A stretch of 64,000 nt of DNA. It comes from Rhodobacteraceae bacterium HTCC2083. GTDB lineage: Bacteria; Pseudomonadota; Alphaproteobacteria; Rhodobacterales; Rhodobacteraceae. Positions 1-8,537 of the stretch are shown piece after piece (the first letter of the stretch is position 1; every line of letters starts with the position of its first letter). The position numbers and the translations under genes were made by a program. Under the pieces are notes generated by a model, which did not search any database, was not told the origin of the DNA, and saw only the letters and a list, made by a program, of their open reading frames with translations. The DNA lies in assembly GCA_000156115.1 (NCBI GenBank), contig DS995276.1, forward strand, positions 500,017-564,016. The letters are read 5' to 3'.

Positions 1-1
1 C

Positions 2-1906
2 GAAAGCTTTCTTTGGGCCGTACGGGGCCATTTGCATTTGATCGCACGTCGCCCAATGGAACAACTAACCTTTGATCTGCAAGTCGAAGTCGCCGCCCAA
101 ATGGGCTACGCGGATGCACGCGGTCGGCGTGCTGTCGAAATCTTTATGCAGGACTTCTTTCGCCACGCCACATCCGTAGGCGATCTGACCCGCATTTTCC
201 TAACCAAGCTTGAAGCGATGCATGCCAAAAGCGAACCCTTGCTTGAGCGTATGTTCCGTCGCAGGCCTAAACTGAAGTCGGGCTATATCGTCGTACATGG
301 ACGTTTATCACTGGCTAATACAGACACTTTTCTCAACGATAAACTGAATATTCTTCGACTTTTTGAGGAGGGTTTGCGCACGGGTATGCTGATTCATCCG
401 GATGCGATGCTGTTGGTGAAAGCGAACCTGCATCTGATCGACGATGCCATGCGCAACGATCCGGAAGCGCGGCGAATCTTTCTTGATCTGATGCTGAAAC
501 ACGGCAACCCCGAGCGCGCATTGCGGCGAATGAACGAGCTTGGGGTGTTGGGCGCTTTTATCCCGGAATTCGAAGTCATTGTCGCGATGATGCAGTTCAA
601 TATGTATCACCACTACACAGTTGATGAACATACAATCCAATGCATTCGCAACCTGTTTGAGATTGAACAAGGAGATCTTGAAGAAGAGCTGCCTATTTCC
701 ACGGAAATTCTGACCAAAGATATCAATCGCAAGGTGCTTTATGTCGCCATGCTTTTGCATGATATCGGCAAAGGTCGTTCGGAAGATCACTCGATCTTAG
801 GCGCGCAGATCGCACGTAAGGTCGCGCCGCGCTTAGGTCTGAGCAAGAACGAGACCGAAACGGTCGAATGGTTAGTGCGCTATCACCTGCTGATGTCGGA
901 TATGGCGCAGAAACGCGACATCGCCGATCCGCGCACGGTGCGGGATTTTGCAAAAGCGGTTAAAGATGTGCGGCGGTTGGATCTGCTGACTGTACTCACG
1001 GTCTGTGACATTCGCGGTGTTGGCCCTGATACTTGGAACAACTGGAAAGCGGTGCTGATCCGCGCGCTCTATCGTCAAACACGCTATGCGCTTGAGAATG
1101 GTCTGGAAGATCTCAACCGCGAGCAGCGCGGAACCGACGCGAAACGTGTGTTGCGCGACGCGCTAAAAGATTGGCCGAAGAAAGATATCAAGGCAGAAAC
1201 ATCACGGCACTACCCGCCTTATTGGCAAGGGTTTCACATCACCGCACATGTCATTTTCGCTAAGCTCTTGCGTGATATCGAAGACGACAAGATCGCGATT
1301 GATATTCACCCAGATGAGGATCGCGATGCCACGCGCGTCTGTTTTGCTTTGGCGGATCATCCTGGCATCTTCTCACGTCTTTCCGGTGCCTTGGCGCTTG
1401 TAGGTGCGAACGTTGTTGATGCGCGCACGTTCACGTCAAACGATGGCTACGCGACAGCGGCATTCTGGATTCAAGACGGCGATGATGGCCCCTATGAGGA
1501 GGCGCGCATTCCGCGGCTTCGGAAAATGATCGAGAAAACGCTCAGCGGTGAAGTCGTCGCCACCGAGGCCATAAGAGATCGCGATAAAATCAAAAAGCGC
1601 GAGCGCGCGTTTCGGGTGCCGACGCATATCACGTTTGATAACGAAGGCTCTGAAATCTACACGATCATTGAGGTCGATACGCGGGATCGCCCTGGTCTGC
1701 TGCATGATTTGACCCGCTGCTTGGCAAGCATGAACGTCTACATTTCCTCCGCCGTGATCGCGACTTACGGTGAACAGGTAGTGGATACGTTTTATGTGAA
1801 AGATATGTTTGGTTTGAAGTACCACGCGGCAAGCAAGCAGAGAACTTTGGAAAAGAAAATGCGCGAAGCAATTTCAAAAGGCGCGGAACGGGCGAAAACC
1901 GCATGA
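2..1906 (+). CDS. glnD: Bifunctional uridylyltransferase/uridylyl-removing enzyme GlnD (C-terminal part)
   Basis: GlnD uridylylates PII proteins when glutamine is low and deuridylylates them when it is high, so it is the cytoplasmic nitrogen sensor. The reading frame is open from the first base of the window, so roughly the first 300 residues, with the nucleotidyltransferase active site, lie outside. What remains holds the end of the PII-uridylyltransferase region, an HD phosphohydrolase domain (MLLHDIGKG near base 750, followed by EDHS) and two C-terminal ACT domains (ADHPGIFSRLSGAL near base 1350 and DTRDRPGLLHDLTRCL near base 1680) that bind glutamine. The stop TGA overlaps the murJ start as ATGA, an arrangement common in alphaproteobacteria that implies coupled translation. 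Family identity is clear; only the N-terminus is missing, because of the window edge. Confidence 0.97.
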   Translation, partial: ESFLWAVRGHLHLIARRPMEQLTFDLQVEVAAQMGYADARGRRAVEIFMQDFFRHATSVGDLTRIFLTKLEAMHAKSEPLLERMFRRRPKLKSGYIVVHGRLSLANTDTFLNDKLNILRLFEEGLRTGMLIHPDAMLLVKANLHLIDDAMRNDPEARRIFLDLMLKHGNPERALRRMNELGVLGAFIPEFEVIVAMMQFNMYHHYTVDEHTIQCIRNLFEIEQGDLEEELPISTEILTKDINRKVLYVAMLLHDIGKGRSEDHSILGAQIARKVAPRLGLSKNETETVEWLVRYHLLMSDMAQKRDIADPRTVRDFAKAVKDVRRLDLLTVLTVCDIRGVGPDTWNNWKAVLIRALYRQTRYALENGLEDLNREQRGTDAKRVLRDALKDWPKKDIKAETSRHYPPYWQGFHITAHVIFAKLLRDIEDDKIAIDIHPDEDRDATRVCFALADHPGIFSRLSGALALVGANVVDARTFTSNDGYATAAFWIQDGDDGPYEEARIPRLRKMIEKTLSGEVVATEAIRDRDKIKKRERAFRVPTHITFDNEGSEIYTIIEVDTRDRPGLLHDLTRCLASMNVYISSAVIATYGEQVVDTFYVKDMFGLKYHAASKQRTLEKKMREAISKGAERAKTA

Positions 1907-3447
1907 GCAAAAATCGCATGATCGTAGGTGTTTTTACGGTTGGGCTCTGGACCCTTTTAAGCCGCGTAATGGGGTTTGTGCGCGACGCGTTAATCCTGTC
2001 CTACCTCGGCACGGGTCCCGCGTATCAAGCGTTCGTCGTCGCCTTCCGCCTCCCCAACATGTTTCGGCGTTTCTTTGCAGAAGGCGCGTTCAACCTCGCG
2101 TTTGTGCCAATGTTCGCAAAACGATTGGAGGCGGATGATCAGCCTAACGCCTTCGCCAATGAGGCGTTCTCTGGCCTCGCGAGCGTTTTGATCGCCCTCA
2201 CGATCATCGCGCAGATCTTTATGCCCTGGCTTGTTTACGCATTGGCAAGCGGCTTCGCGGGCACCGAAACCTTCGATCTCTCTGTGATCTTTGGGCGTAT
2301 CGCGTTTCCCTACATATTGTTTATCTCGCTTGCAGCACTGGCCTCTGGTGTTCTCAATGCAGCCGGCCGCTTTGCCGCCGCAGCGGCTGCGCCTGTTTTG
2401 CTGAATGTCCTGTTGGTCAGCGCAATCCTATGCGCCGCCTATGCTGGCTTTGATGTTGCGTTTGCTTTGATCTGGATGATCCCGCTGGCAGGGTTCGCAC
2501 AACTGATGCTGGTTTGGATCGCCGCGCGCCGCGCTGGGATAACACTGCGCCTGCAACGCCCGCGCTTTACACCGGATATGAAGCACCTCGTGAAAATCGC
2601 CGTGCCTGCGGCCATGGCGGGCGGTGTGATGCAAATCAATCTCCTCGTGGGCCAGCAAGTCGCTAGCTATTTTGATCGCGCTGTCGGGTGGCTGTTTGCC
2701 GCAGATCGCCTGTATCAACTGCCTTTGGGTGTGGTCGGCATCGCTGTCGGCATTGTCTTATTGCCCGACCTGTCCCGCCGCCTTCAAGCTGGGGATGAAG
2801 CCGGTGCGAAAGACGCGTTTTCGCGCGCTACAGAAATCTCGCTCGCTTTGACCATCCCCGCCTCTGTCGCGCTGATGGTGATCGCCTTGCCGCTTGTTTC
2901 TGTGTTGTTTGAGCGGGGCGCTTTGACGTCAGATGATAGCGCCGCCATTGCAGTCGCGGTCACGATCTACGGGTTCGGCCTTCCTGCGTTTGTGCTGCAA
3001 AAGACCCTACAACCCCTGTTTTATGCGCGAGAAGATACCAAATCCCCGTTTCGCTTCGCACTTATTGCGATGGCAGTAAATGCGGTTCTGGCGTTTGGCC
3101 TTACGCCCTATATTGGCTGGCTCGCCCCCGCAATCGCAACGACATTTGCGGGCTGGGTCATGGTCCTGTGTCTTGCACTGGGCACACGCCCCATGGGCGA
3201 TGTCGCGCGCTTTGACGCCCAACTGAAGCGCCGGATTTGGCGGATTTGTGCAGCCTCTGCCGCCATGGGCACGATCTTGTGGAGTGCGAGCGCTTCCATG
3301 TCGACCTTCCTGGGGATGGCGGGGTGGCGCTACCTCGCACTCGCCATTCTCATCGGGATCGGCATGTTAAGCTACTTCGTGATCGCCCATCTAACCGGTG
3401 CAATTCGCTTGTCCGAACTGAAAGGTGCGATGCGCAGAAGGCGTTAA
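1903..3447 (+). CDS. murJ: Lipid II flippase MurJ (MviN)
   Basis: MurJ flips the peptidoglycan precursor lipid II across the inner membrane. The protein has 514 residues, the usual length, and is a polytopic MOP-superfamily membrane protein with about 14 hydrophobic segments. The N-terminus carries the family hallmark RVMGFVRDAL followed by AFRLPNMFRRFFAEGAF, the arginine-rich loop facing the central cavity. The start ATG overlaps the glnD stop by four bases, so no separate ribosome site is expected. The stop TAA interlocks with the stop of the convergent rhomboid-like gene in the palindrome TTAA. Confidence 0.97.
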   Translation: MSKNRMIVGVFTVGLWTLLSRVMGFVRDALILSYLGTGPAYQAFVVAFRLPNMFRRFFAEGAFNLAFVPMFAKRLEADDQPNAFANEAFSGLASVLIALTIIAQIFMPWLVYALASGFAGTETFDLSVIFGRIAFPYILFISLAALASGVLNAAGRFAAAAAAPVLLNVLLVSAILCAAYAGFDVAFALIWMIPLAGFAQLMLVWIAARRAGITLRLQRPRFTPDMKHLVKIAVPAAMAGGVMQINLLVGQQVASYFDRAVGWLFAADRLYQLPLGVVGIAVGIVLLPDLSRRLQAGDEAGAKDAFSRATEISLALTIPASVALMVIALPLVSVLFERGALTSDDSAAIAVAVTIYGFGLPAFVLQKTLQPLFYAREDTKSPFRFALIAMAVNAVLAFGLTPYIGWLAPAIATTFAGWVMVLCLALGTRPMGDVARFDAQLKRRIWRICAASAAMGTILWSASASMSTFLGMAGWRYLALAILIGIGMLSYFVIAHLTGAIRLSELKGAMRRRR

Positions 3448-4145
3448 TCCCGCCGTACCATATCCCGCAAACGCGCAAAGCCACCAGGACTAACAACAAA
3501 CGACATCGCAAAACCAGTAGCAAACCCAAAGACATCAGCGAGCCAGTCGTTCTGCACATCAAAAAACACGCCAAAGATCAGCTGGATTCCCATCAAAAAC
3601 CCGATCAGCGAGAAAGCACGCACCTGTTGCGCGCCCATCTCTCCCAGCCTCAACCAAAGCAGATAGGTGAACGCACCAATTAAGCCATAAACTCCCGGGA
3701 ACCCGCCGATCAGCGGTGCTTGTTCATCTAAAATGAGCGCATAGGCCAGCGCACCGATAACGCCGGAGACAATAAAAACGCTTAACGTGGCAAAGCCCGA
3801 GAAGACTTCGCCCACCATCTTGCCCAGCGCCAAAAGCATGACGCAGACGAACAGCGCGTGGGTGAAACTGCCATGGACGAATAGATAGCTGACAAAACGG
3901 ATCAACTGATCCACAGGCCATTGATTATTGGCCAACATCCAGTCAAAAATCGGCCCCGAGAACGCGTAGGTCTGAAGCACATCTAATCGCCAACCGACAC
4001 CACCAGGCCCACCAATGAGGCCAAGTGCAGCCAGGGTCAGCGTCGCCTCGATCCCCATAATCATCAAGAACAACGCCACCACAACGGGTGGCAAAGGATT
4101 CACAGGAGAGATAATTTCCGGTGCGCGATCTGGATCTTGGGACAT
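3444..4145 (-). CDS. Rhomboid-family membrane protein lacking catalytic residues
   Basis: This is a six-helix membrane protein of 233 residues with rhomboid topology. Active rhomboids use a serine in a GxSG motif on one helix and a histidine on a later helix. Here the matching stretch reads LIGGFPGVYGLIGA, so the serine position is phenylalanine. The later helix reads ADVFGFATG where AHLGGFxxG is expected, so the histidine is also gone, as is the usual asparagine after the first histidine region. I therefore call it a rhomboid pseudoprotease, perhaps a membrane-protein binding factor like iRhom or derlin. I chose the start at 4145 (MSQDPDRAP) because an in-frame extension to 4244 would run into trpS. 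It is divergent from trpS. Confidence 0.85.
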   Translation of the reverse strand: MSQDPDRAPEIISPVNPLPPVVVALFLMIMGIEATLTLAALGLIGGPGGVGWRLDVLQTYAFSGPIFDWMLANNQWPVDQLIRFVSYLFVHGSFTHALFVCVMLLALGKMVGEVFSGFATLSVFIVSGVIGALAYALILDEQAPLIGGFPGVYGLIGAFTYLLWLRLGEMGAQQVRAFSLIGFLMGIQLIFGVFFDVQNDWLADVFGFATGFAMSFVVSPGGFARLRDMVRRD

Positions 4146-4164
4146 GGGGGCCTGCCTGCTTTGC

Positions 4165-4193
4165 TTGACGTGTCTTGCCCCCATGGGTAGATC
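4165..4193 (+). promoter_or_regulatory. Probable sigma-70 promoter of trpS
   Basis: TTGACG at 4165-4170 is followed after exactly 17 bases by TAGATC at 4188-4193, about 34 bases before the trpS start. The element lies in the 81-base divergent gap between the rhomboid-like gene and trpS. Confidence 0.5.
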
Positions 4194-4226
4194 AGCCGAA
4201 CCTAACAATCCAGATGGAGATTTATT

Positions 4227-5246
4227 ATGACAGAGGTGGTCCACACACCCCGTGTCTTTTCAGGCATACAGCCCTCGGGCGGCCTGACCCTTGGCAACTA
4301 CCTTGGCGCGATCAAGCGTTTTGTAGACATGCAAGAAAGCGGTGTCGAGACGCTCTACTGCATGGTAGATCTCCACGCTATTACTGTCTGGCAAGACCCC
4401 GCCGATCTGCGCCACAACACGCGCGAATTGGCAGCCGGCTACATCGCGGCGGGCCTCGATCCGACGAAATCCATTTTGTTCAATCAATCGCAGGTCAGCG
4501 CCCATGCCGAACTTGGCTGGATCTTCAATTGCGTCGCCCGCATGGGGTGGATGAAACGCATGACCCAGTTCAAAGACAAGGCGGGCAAGAACGCTGAAAA
4601 CGCCTCATTGGGTCTATTTGGCTACCCTGCCCTTATGGCGGCTGACATTTTGATTTATCACTCGACCCATGTTCCGGTTGGCGAAGATCAAAAGCAGCAC
4701 CTTGAGCTGACACGCGATGTCGCAACCAAATTCAACCATGATTTCGGCGTGGATTTCTTTCCGATCACCGAACCCGTGATTGAAGGCGCAGCGACGCGCG
4801 TGATGAGCTTGCGTGACGGCTCAAAAAAGATGTCAAAGTCTGACCCGTCTGATGCGAGCCGTATCAACATGACGGATGATGCTGAAACGATCGCTAAAAA
4901 GATCCGTAAAGCAAAGACCGATCCAGATGCGCTTCCTTCAGAGGCAGATGGCCTGAAAGAACGCCACGAAGCGCGCAACTTGGTAAACATTTTTGCTGCC
5001 CTAAGCGATCAAAGTGTCGATGCAGTGCTCGCAGATGTTGGTGGTAAGCAGTTCTCTGAATTCAAGCCAATGCTTGTGGATCTCGCTGTTGAAAAGCTCT
5101 CGCCGATCAGTACAGAAATGGCGCGACTAATGAATGATCCCGCAGAGATTGATCGCATTTTGGGTGAAGGATCGAACCGCGCACGCACAATCGCCAATCC
5201 CATCTTGCAAAAAACCTATGATATCGTTGGCATGATCCGCTCTTAA
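4227..5246 (+). CDS. trpS: Tryptophan--tRNA ligase
   Basis: TrpS charges tRNA-Trp with tryptophan in the cytoplasm. At 339 residues it matches the bacterial family. The class I signature appears as [14 protein letters not shown] near residue 14 (the HIGH-equivalent), and [10 protein letters not shown] near residue 200 is the KMSKS loop that binds ATP. A GGAG-type ribosome site precedes the ATG at 4227 (GATGGAGATTTATT). A short terminator follows immediately. It is transcribed alone, divergent from the rhomboid-like gene. Confidence 0.98.
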   Translation: MTEVVHTPRVFSGIQPSGGLTLGNYLGAIKRFVDMQESGVETLYCMVDLHAITVWQDPADLRHNTRELAAGYIAAGLDPTKSILFNQSQVSAHAELGWIFNCVARMGWMKRMTQFKDKAGKNAENASLGLFGYPALMAADILIYHSTHVPVGEDQKQHLELTRDVATKFNHDFGVDFFPITEPVIEGAATRVMSLRDGSKKMSKSDPSDASRINMTDDAETIAKKIRKAKTDPDALPSEADGLKERHEARNLVNIFAALSDQSVDAVLADVGGKQFSEFKPMLVDLAVEKLSPISTEMARLMNDPAEIDRILGEGSNRARTIANPILQKTYDIVGMIRS

Positions 5247-5270
5247 GCGCTCCGTCCTACCGGCAATCAC

Positions 5271-5296
5271 AAGGGCGCAGCTTCGGTTGCGCCCTT
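5271..5296 (+). terminator. Rho-independent terminator of trpS
   Basis: An inverted repeat AAGGGCGCA ... TGCGCCCTT with a short TTCGG-type loop starts 24 bases after the trpS stop and ends in a short T run. Confidence 0.75.
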
Positions 5297-5479
5297 TCTC
5301 AATCACTCATTATTTGCCAAATGCTAGGCAAGTAATTTGCATAGTTTCGACATTTTCCGCAGATATGGTAGAATGGCTAAAGGGAGTAGGTTTGTCTTTA
5401 TTGCTAGACAACGGCAAAGGAGTAAACAGCGCCAGTATTTTCGAATTTGGCCTACTCAAACACAGATCTAGGCCGCCCC

Positions 5480-6435
5480 GCAGATTCTATTTTGACAGGA
5501 ACATTCACGGTCGCCTGTGCGGACGCGGTAATAAAATGTGCTCGATAACGACAGCGTGTTTGATGACGAAAGCACGGGGGCGGACAAACATTAGATAGCA
5601 GCCAGCAGGTGCTCGATTCCGCCTTTGACGGCAGCTACAGCGCAGGCCAAGATGTGCGCTCGGTCTTTTGATATAATGTGACAAACAAAACGACAGGTGA
5701 CACTGGCACGGCCTACTTGATCCGCATTTACACAGGGAGCGATCCCGTATCCCTGATGGCCAAGAGGGCCCCAACGACAACGCCTTTGACATCCCCGTTT
5801 CCGTGGGTGACTCGATCACGTTGTCATCGGGCAATTACATTGGGCAGGTGGAATATTCCGATCTTGTTGTGTGCTTCACATACAGCACGGAGATTCTGAC
5901 AAAACGGGGCAAGCAACCCATCGAAAACCTACGCGTCGGTGACATGATCGTAACCCGCAACAATGGCTTGCAACCGCTCAATTGGATCGGCTCGAAAACT
6001 GTGCCTGCTGAGGGCAAAGCTTCGCCAATTTGCATTTCAGCTGGCACGCTTGGTAACTTGAGCGATCTATTAATATCCCCCAATCACCGCATGCTGATCA
6101 GTGCCGCCTCAAGTGATTTGCTCTTTGGGCAACAAAAAGTTCTCATCAACGCAAAGCGTCTGCTACGCACCCCCAGGCATCTATGAGCAAAGCGGCGGCG
6201 AGGTCACCTACATACATCTGCTGTTTAATCGCCACGAAATCGTCTTTGCCAACGACGCCCCAAGCGAAAGCTTCTTTGCTGGTGAGCCAGCGCTGAACGC
6301 CCTTGAAGACGCCGTGTGCGATGAAGTTCTTTCGCTATTCCCAGAGCTAAAAATCGCACCAATTCAAACTTCGCCTCGACCGCACGGCTTTGCCTCAACC
6401 ACGCGGAAGCGCGTCTGCTCGTCAACGCCCTGTAA
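5480..6435 (+). pseudogene. Decayed Hint-domain (Hedgehog/intein) protein gene
   Basis: Pieces of one Hint_2-type protein can be followed through several frames: ADSILTGTFTVA from 5480, LDNDSVFDDESTGADKH from 5541 ending in TAG at 5592, LDSAFDGSYSAGQDVRSVF ending in TGA near 5669, YLIRIYTGSDP near 5720, then FDIPVSVGDSITL and the Hint core (CFTYSTEILTKRGKQPIENL, SPNHRML) in another frame to about 6165. A further shift brings EVTYIHLLFNRHEIVFAND, and a last one gives NHAEARLLVNAL ending at TAA 6433-6435. At least two in-frame stops and about five frame changes make it a clear pseudogene. A functional relative is intact at 59994-61058. The stretch 5297-5479 before it shows no gene; it may hold the eroded N-terminus. 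Confidence 0.85.
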
Positions 6436-6450
6436 AGCTATCAAGCGCTC

Positions 6451-6505
6451 CTTCGTACCGAAAACACCTCGGGGGGGGCATCTTTGATGGACGGGGCAGC
6501 GTCCC
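6451..6505. repeat. Dispersed GC-rich intergenic repeat, copy 1
   Basis: The sequence begins CTTCGTACCGAAAACACCTC, runs through a G tract and ends GACGGGGCAGCGTCCC. It matches copies at 47278-47334 and 56015-56075 and, more loosely, 59897-59940. It follows the end of the Hint pseudogene directly. The rest of the gap to 6618 shows nothing recognisable except the usp ribosome site. Confidence 0.6.
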
Positions 6506-6618
6506 AAACCTCACAAAACTGGGTTTGCGCAACACACTCCTTTTGACCAAAGCCGAAACCCATTGCACCGCTCTCCCCCTTGCGCCATCATCATCCCTAG
6601 CCTGCAAGGAGCAAAGAC

Positions 6619-7074
6619 ATGCGTAAATTTCTGGTAGTTCTCGATGATAGCCGTGAATGCTTGAACGCGATGCGCTTTGCCGCAATGCGCGCTGCGAATA
6701 CAGGCGGAGGTGTGGAGATCCTGTCAGTCATTCCGCCGGATGAATTTAACCACTGGATCGGCGTTGGCGACATCATGCGCAAAGAAACCCGCGAACGGAT
6801 CCATGCCCACTTCGAGGTCTTCGCTAAGTGGATGCGCGACAAGCAAAACATCGTCCCGGAACTGGTCATCCGCGAAGGCGACCCAGTCGAGCAAATCTTG
6901 GCTCAATGCAATGACGATGCAGAGGTGGGCGTATTGGTTCTTGGTGCCAGCACCGACAAAAAGGGCCCCGGCCCGTTGGTGACGCAACTGACCAAGAATT
7001 CTGGCAGTTTGGATATCCCAATCACAATTGTCCCAGGCGAGTTAAGCAAAGAACGCCTCGAAGCAATCACATAA
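6619..7074 (+). CDS. Universal stress protein (UspA family)
   Basis: This is a single-domain Usp of 151 residues with the Rossmann-like fold of ATP-binding family members: VVLDDSRECLNAMRFA at the N-terminus and the nucleotide loop pattern G-2x-G-9x-G(S) near residues 112-128, seen as LGASTDKKGPG followed by NSGS and IPITIVPG. Such proteins dimerise in the cytoplasm and help survival under starvation or oxidative stress, although targets are rarely known. A strong site AAGGAG sits before ATG 6619. The VOC protein begins three bases after its stop, so they are probably co-transcribed. Confidence 0.9.
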   Translation: MRKFLVVLDDSRECLNAMRFAAMRAANTGGGVEILSVIPPDEFNHWIGVGDIMRKETRERIHAHFEVFAKWMRDKQNIVPELVIREGDPVEQILAQCNDDAEVGVLVLGASTDKKGPGPLVTQLTKNSGSLDIPITIVPGELSKERLEAIT

Positions 7075-7077
7075 CGC

Positions 7078-7467
7078 ATGATGCAGCATATTTCTGCCGT
7101 AGTTTTGGTCGTGCCTGACTACGACGTCGCGCTCCGTTTTTACGTAGGCATTCTCGCCTTTGACTTGATCGAAGACACACACCTCAGCGACACCAAGCGC
7201 TGGGTTTTGATCGCGCCTAAAAATGCACAAACGCGGCTATTGCTTGCTAAAGCACATGGGCCAGAGCAAGTCGCGGCAATCGGCAATCAAACCGGAGGAC
7301 GGGTTGGATTTTTTCTGCATACCGATACGTTCGATGAAGACTTTGAAAGAATGACTGCCGCGGGGGTGCAGTTCGAAGAAAGTCCGCGCAAAGAACCCTA
7401 CGGTCAGGTTGCCGTCTTTCAAGATCCGTTTGGCAATCGTTGGGACTTGCTCCAGCTCAGCAGCTAG
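7078..7467 (+). CDS. VOC/glyoxalase-superfamily protein
   Basis: This 129-residue protein has the paired beta-alpha-beta-beta-beta pattern of vicinal oxygen chelate proteins: HISAVVLVVPDYDVALRFY at the start and GQVAVFQDPFGNRWDLLQL at the end. Potential metal ligands are His4 and the acidic residue in NRWDLL. The substrate cannot be told from sequence; relatives include glyoxalase I, extradiol dioxygenases and antibiotic-resistance proteins. Two ATGs lie at 7078 and 7081. It directly follows usp. Confidence 0.85.
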   Translation: MMQHISAVVLVVPDYDVALRFYVGILAFDLIEDTHLSDTKRWVLIAPKNAQTRLLLAKAHGPEQVAAIGNQTGGRVGFFLHTDTFDEDFERMTAAGVQFEESPRKEPYGQVAVFQDPFGNRWDLLQLSS

Positions 7468-7486
7468 TTTAGAATTATTCCAAACA

Positions 7487-7515
7487 TTGACAAAGTGCTG
7501 CGCGCTTCACATATC
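7487..7515 (+). promoter_or_regulatory. Probable promoter of the nfuA operon
   Basis: A perfect TTGACA at 7487-7492 is followed 17 bases later by CATATC, or by ATATCT at 18 bases. The nfuA start lies about 27 bases further on. The -10 match is weak. Confidence 0.45.
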
Positions 7516-7541
7516 TAGCGCACCCTGCCGGAGAGATGCAT

Positions 7542-8108
7542 ATGTTCATTCAAACAGAATCCACGCCAAACCCAGCCACGTTAAAATTCCTGCCCGGACA
7601 AACCGTGCTAGAAATGGGCACGGCCGATTTCCCAAGCGCAGTTGGCGCAGACGTCTCCCCACTGGCCGCACGTATTTTCGCCGTAGAGGGCGTGACGGGC
7701 GTGTTCTTTGGCACGGACTTTGTCACAGTCACCAAAGCAGACGCAGTTGAATGGGATCACATCAAACCCGCACTCCTCGGCGCGATCATGGAGCATTTCC
7801 AATCCGGCGCTGCCGTGATGGCAGGCGATATGGCACCACCGAATTCCGGTCATGCCGAGCATACAGGCGAAGATGGCGAAATCGTTGTTCAAATCAAAGA
7901 ACTGCTCGATAGCCGCGTGCGCCCTGCTGTGGCGCAAGATGGCGGTGACATCACATTCCACGGTTTTGAGCGCGGCATCGTTTATCTACACATGCAGGGC
8001 GCTTGCGCGGGTTGCCCTTCGTCTACTTTGACGCTGAAAATGGGTATCGAAAACCTATTGCGTCACTACATTCCAGAAGTCACCGAAGTGCGCCCCGTCG
8101 CTGTCTAA
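7542..8108 (+). CDS. nfuA: Fe-S cluster carrier NfuA-like protein (NifU C-terminal domain)
   Basis: This protein carries Fe-S clusters from assembly machinery to target enzymes. The first ~90 residues form the Nfu N-terminal domain (MFIQTESTPNPATLKFLPG), and the C-terminal ~75 residues form the NifU-like domain with the cluster-binding pair C-A-G-C (GACAGCPSSTLTLK, near residue 154). I chose ATG 7542 over the in-frame ATG at 7536, because GGAGAG at 7530-7535 abuts the first ATG but is correctly spaced from the second. It heads a tight run nfuA-GFA-tsaB-rimI. Confidence 0.94.
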   Translation: MFIQTESTPNPATLKFLPGQTVLEMGTADFPSAVGADVSPLAARIFAVEGVTGVFFGTDFVTVTKADAVEWDHIKPALLGAIMEHFQSGAAVMAGDMAPPNSGHAEHTGEDGEIVVQIKELLDSRVRPAVAQDGGDITFHGFERGIVYLHMQGACAGCPSSTLTLKMGIENLLRHYIPEVTEVRPVAV

Positions 8109-8537
8109 ATGAGCGTCACGGGCATCACAGCACGGTGTTATTGCGGGCACGTCTCGATGCGCAAGCCAAGGCCATCTCTGACGGTGGCCTTTTGCCATTG
8201 CAAAGACTGCCAGCCTTGGACAGGAAACCCTGCGCCAGCTTTCGCCGCGTTTGCTCCTAAGGACCTGACAACGCAGCCTCCGCATGGAGCACCCGCTTTC
8301 ACAAACCCAAGTGTCTCGCGTTGGAACTTCAAGGACTGCGGCTCGCCTCTGGCCGCGGCGTTAGAATATATCCCCGACCAGATCTACGTCCTACTGGGTT
8401 TGATTTACCAAGCGAATCAGTTGCTTGCCGAAATCCACTGTTTCAGCAAAAAGCAACTGCCATGGCTTCATATCGAAGATAATGCCGCTCGGGGGATCGG
8501 CACGGCGCGCGATGCGCTTGTTGAAGAACCCGAATGA
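8109..8537 (+). CDS. GFA/CENP-V-type zinc protein, incomplete cysteine set
   Basis: This 142-residue protein resembles the glutathione-dependent formaldehyde-activating enzyme (GFA) family, which binds zinc through several CxC/CxxC motifs. CYCG near residue 10 and CHCKDC near residue 29 are present. The later CxxCG motif reads FKDCGSP, with phenylalanine in place of the first cysteine, so one zinc site may be altered. Its role is unknown; most family members are not proven enzymes. It starts immediately after the nfuA stop and its TGA overlaps the tsaB start as ATGA, so it is translated within the operon. Confidence 0.75.
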   Translation: MSVTGITARCYCGHVSMRKPRPSLTVAFCHCKDCQPWTGNPAPAFAAFAPKDLTTQPPHGAPAFTNPSVSRWNFKDCGSPLAAALEYIPDQIYVLLGLIYQANQLLAEIHCFSKKQLPWLHIEDNAARGIGTARDALVEEPE

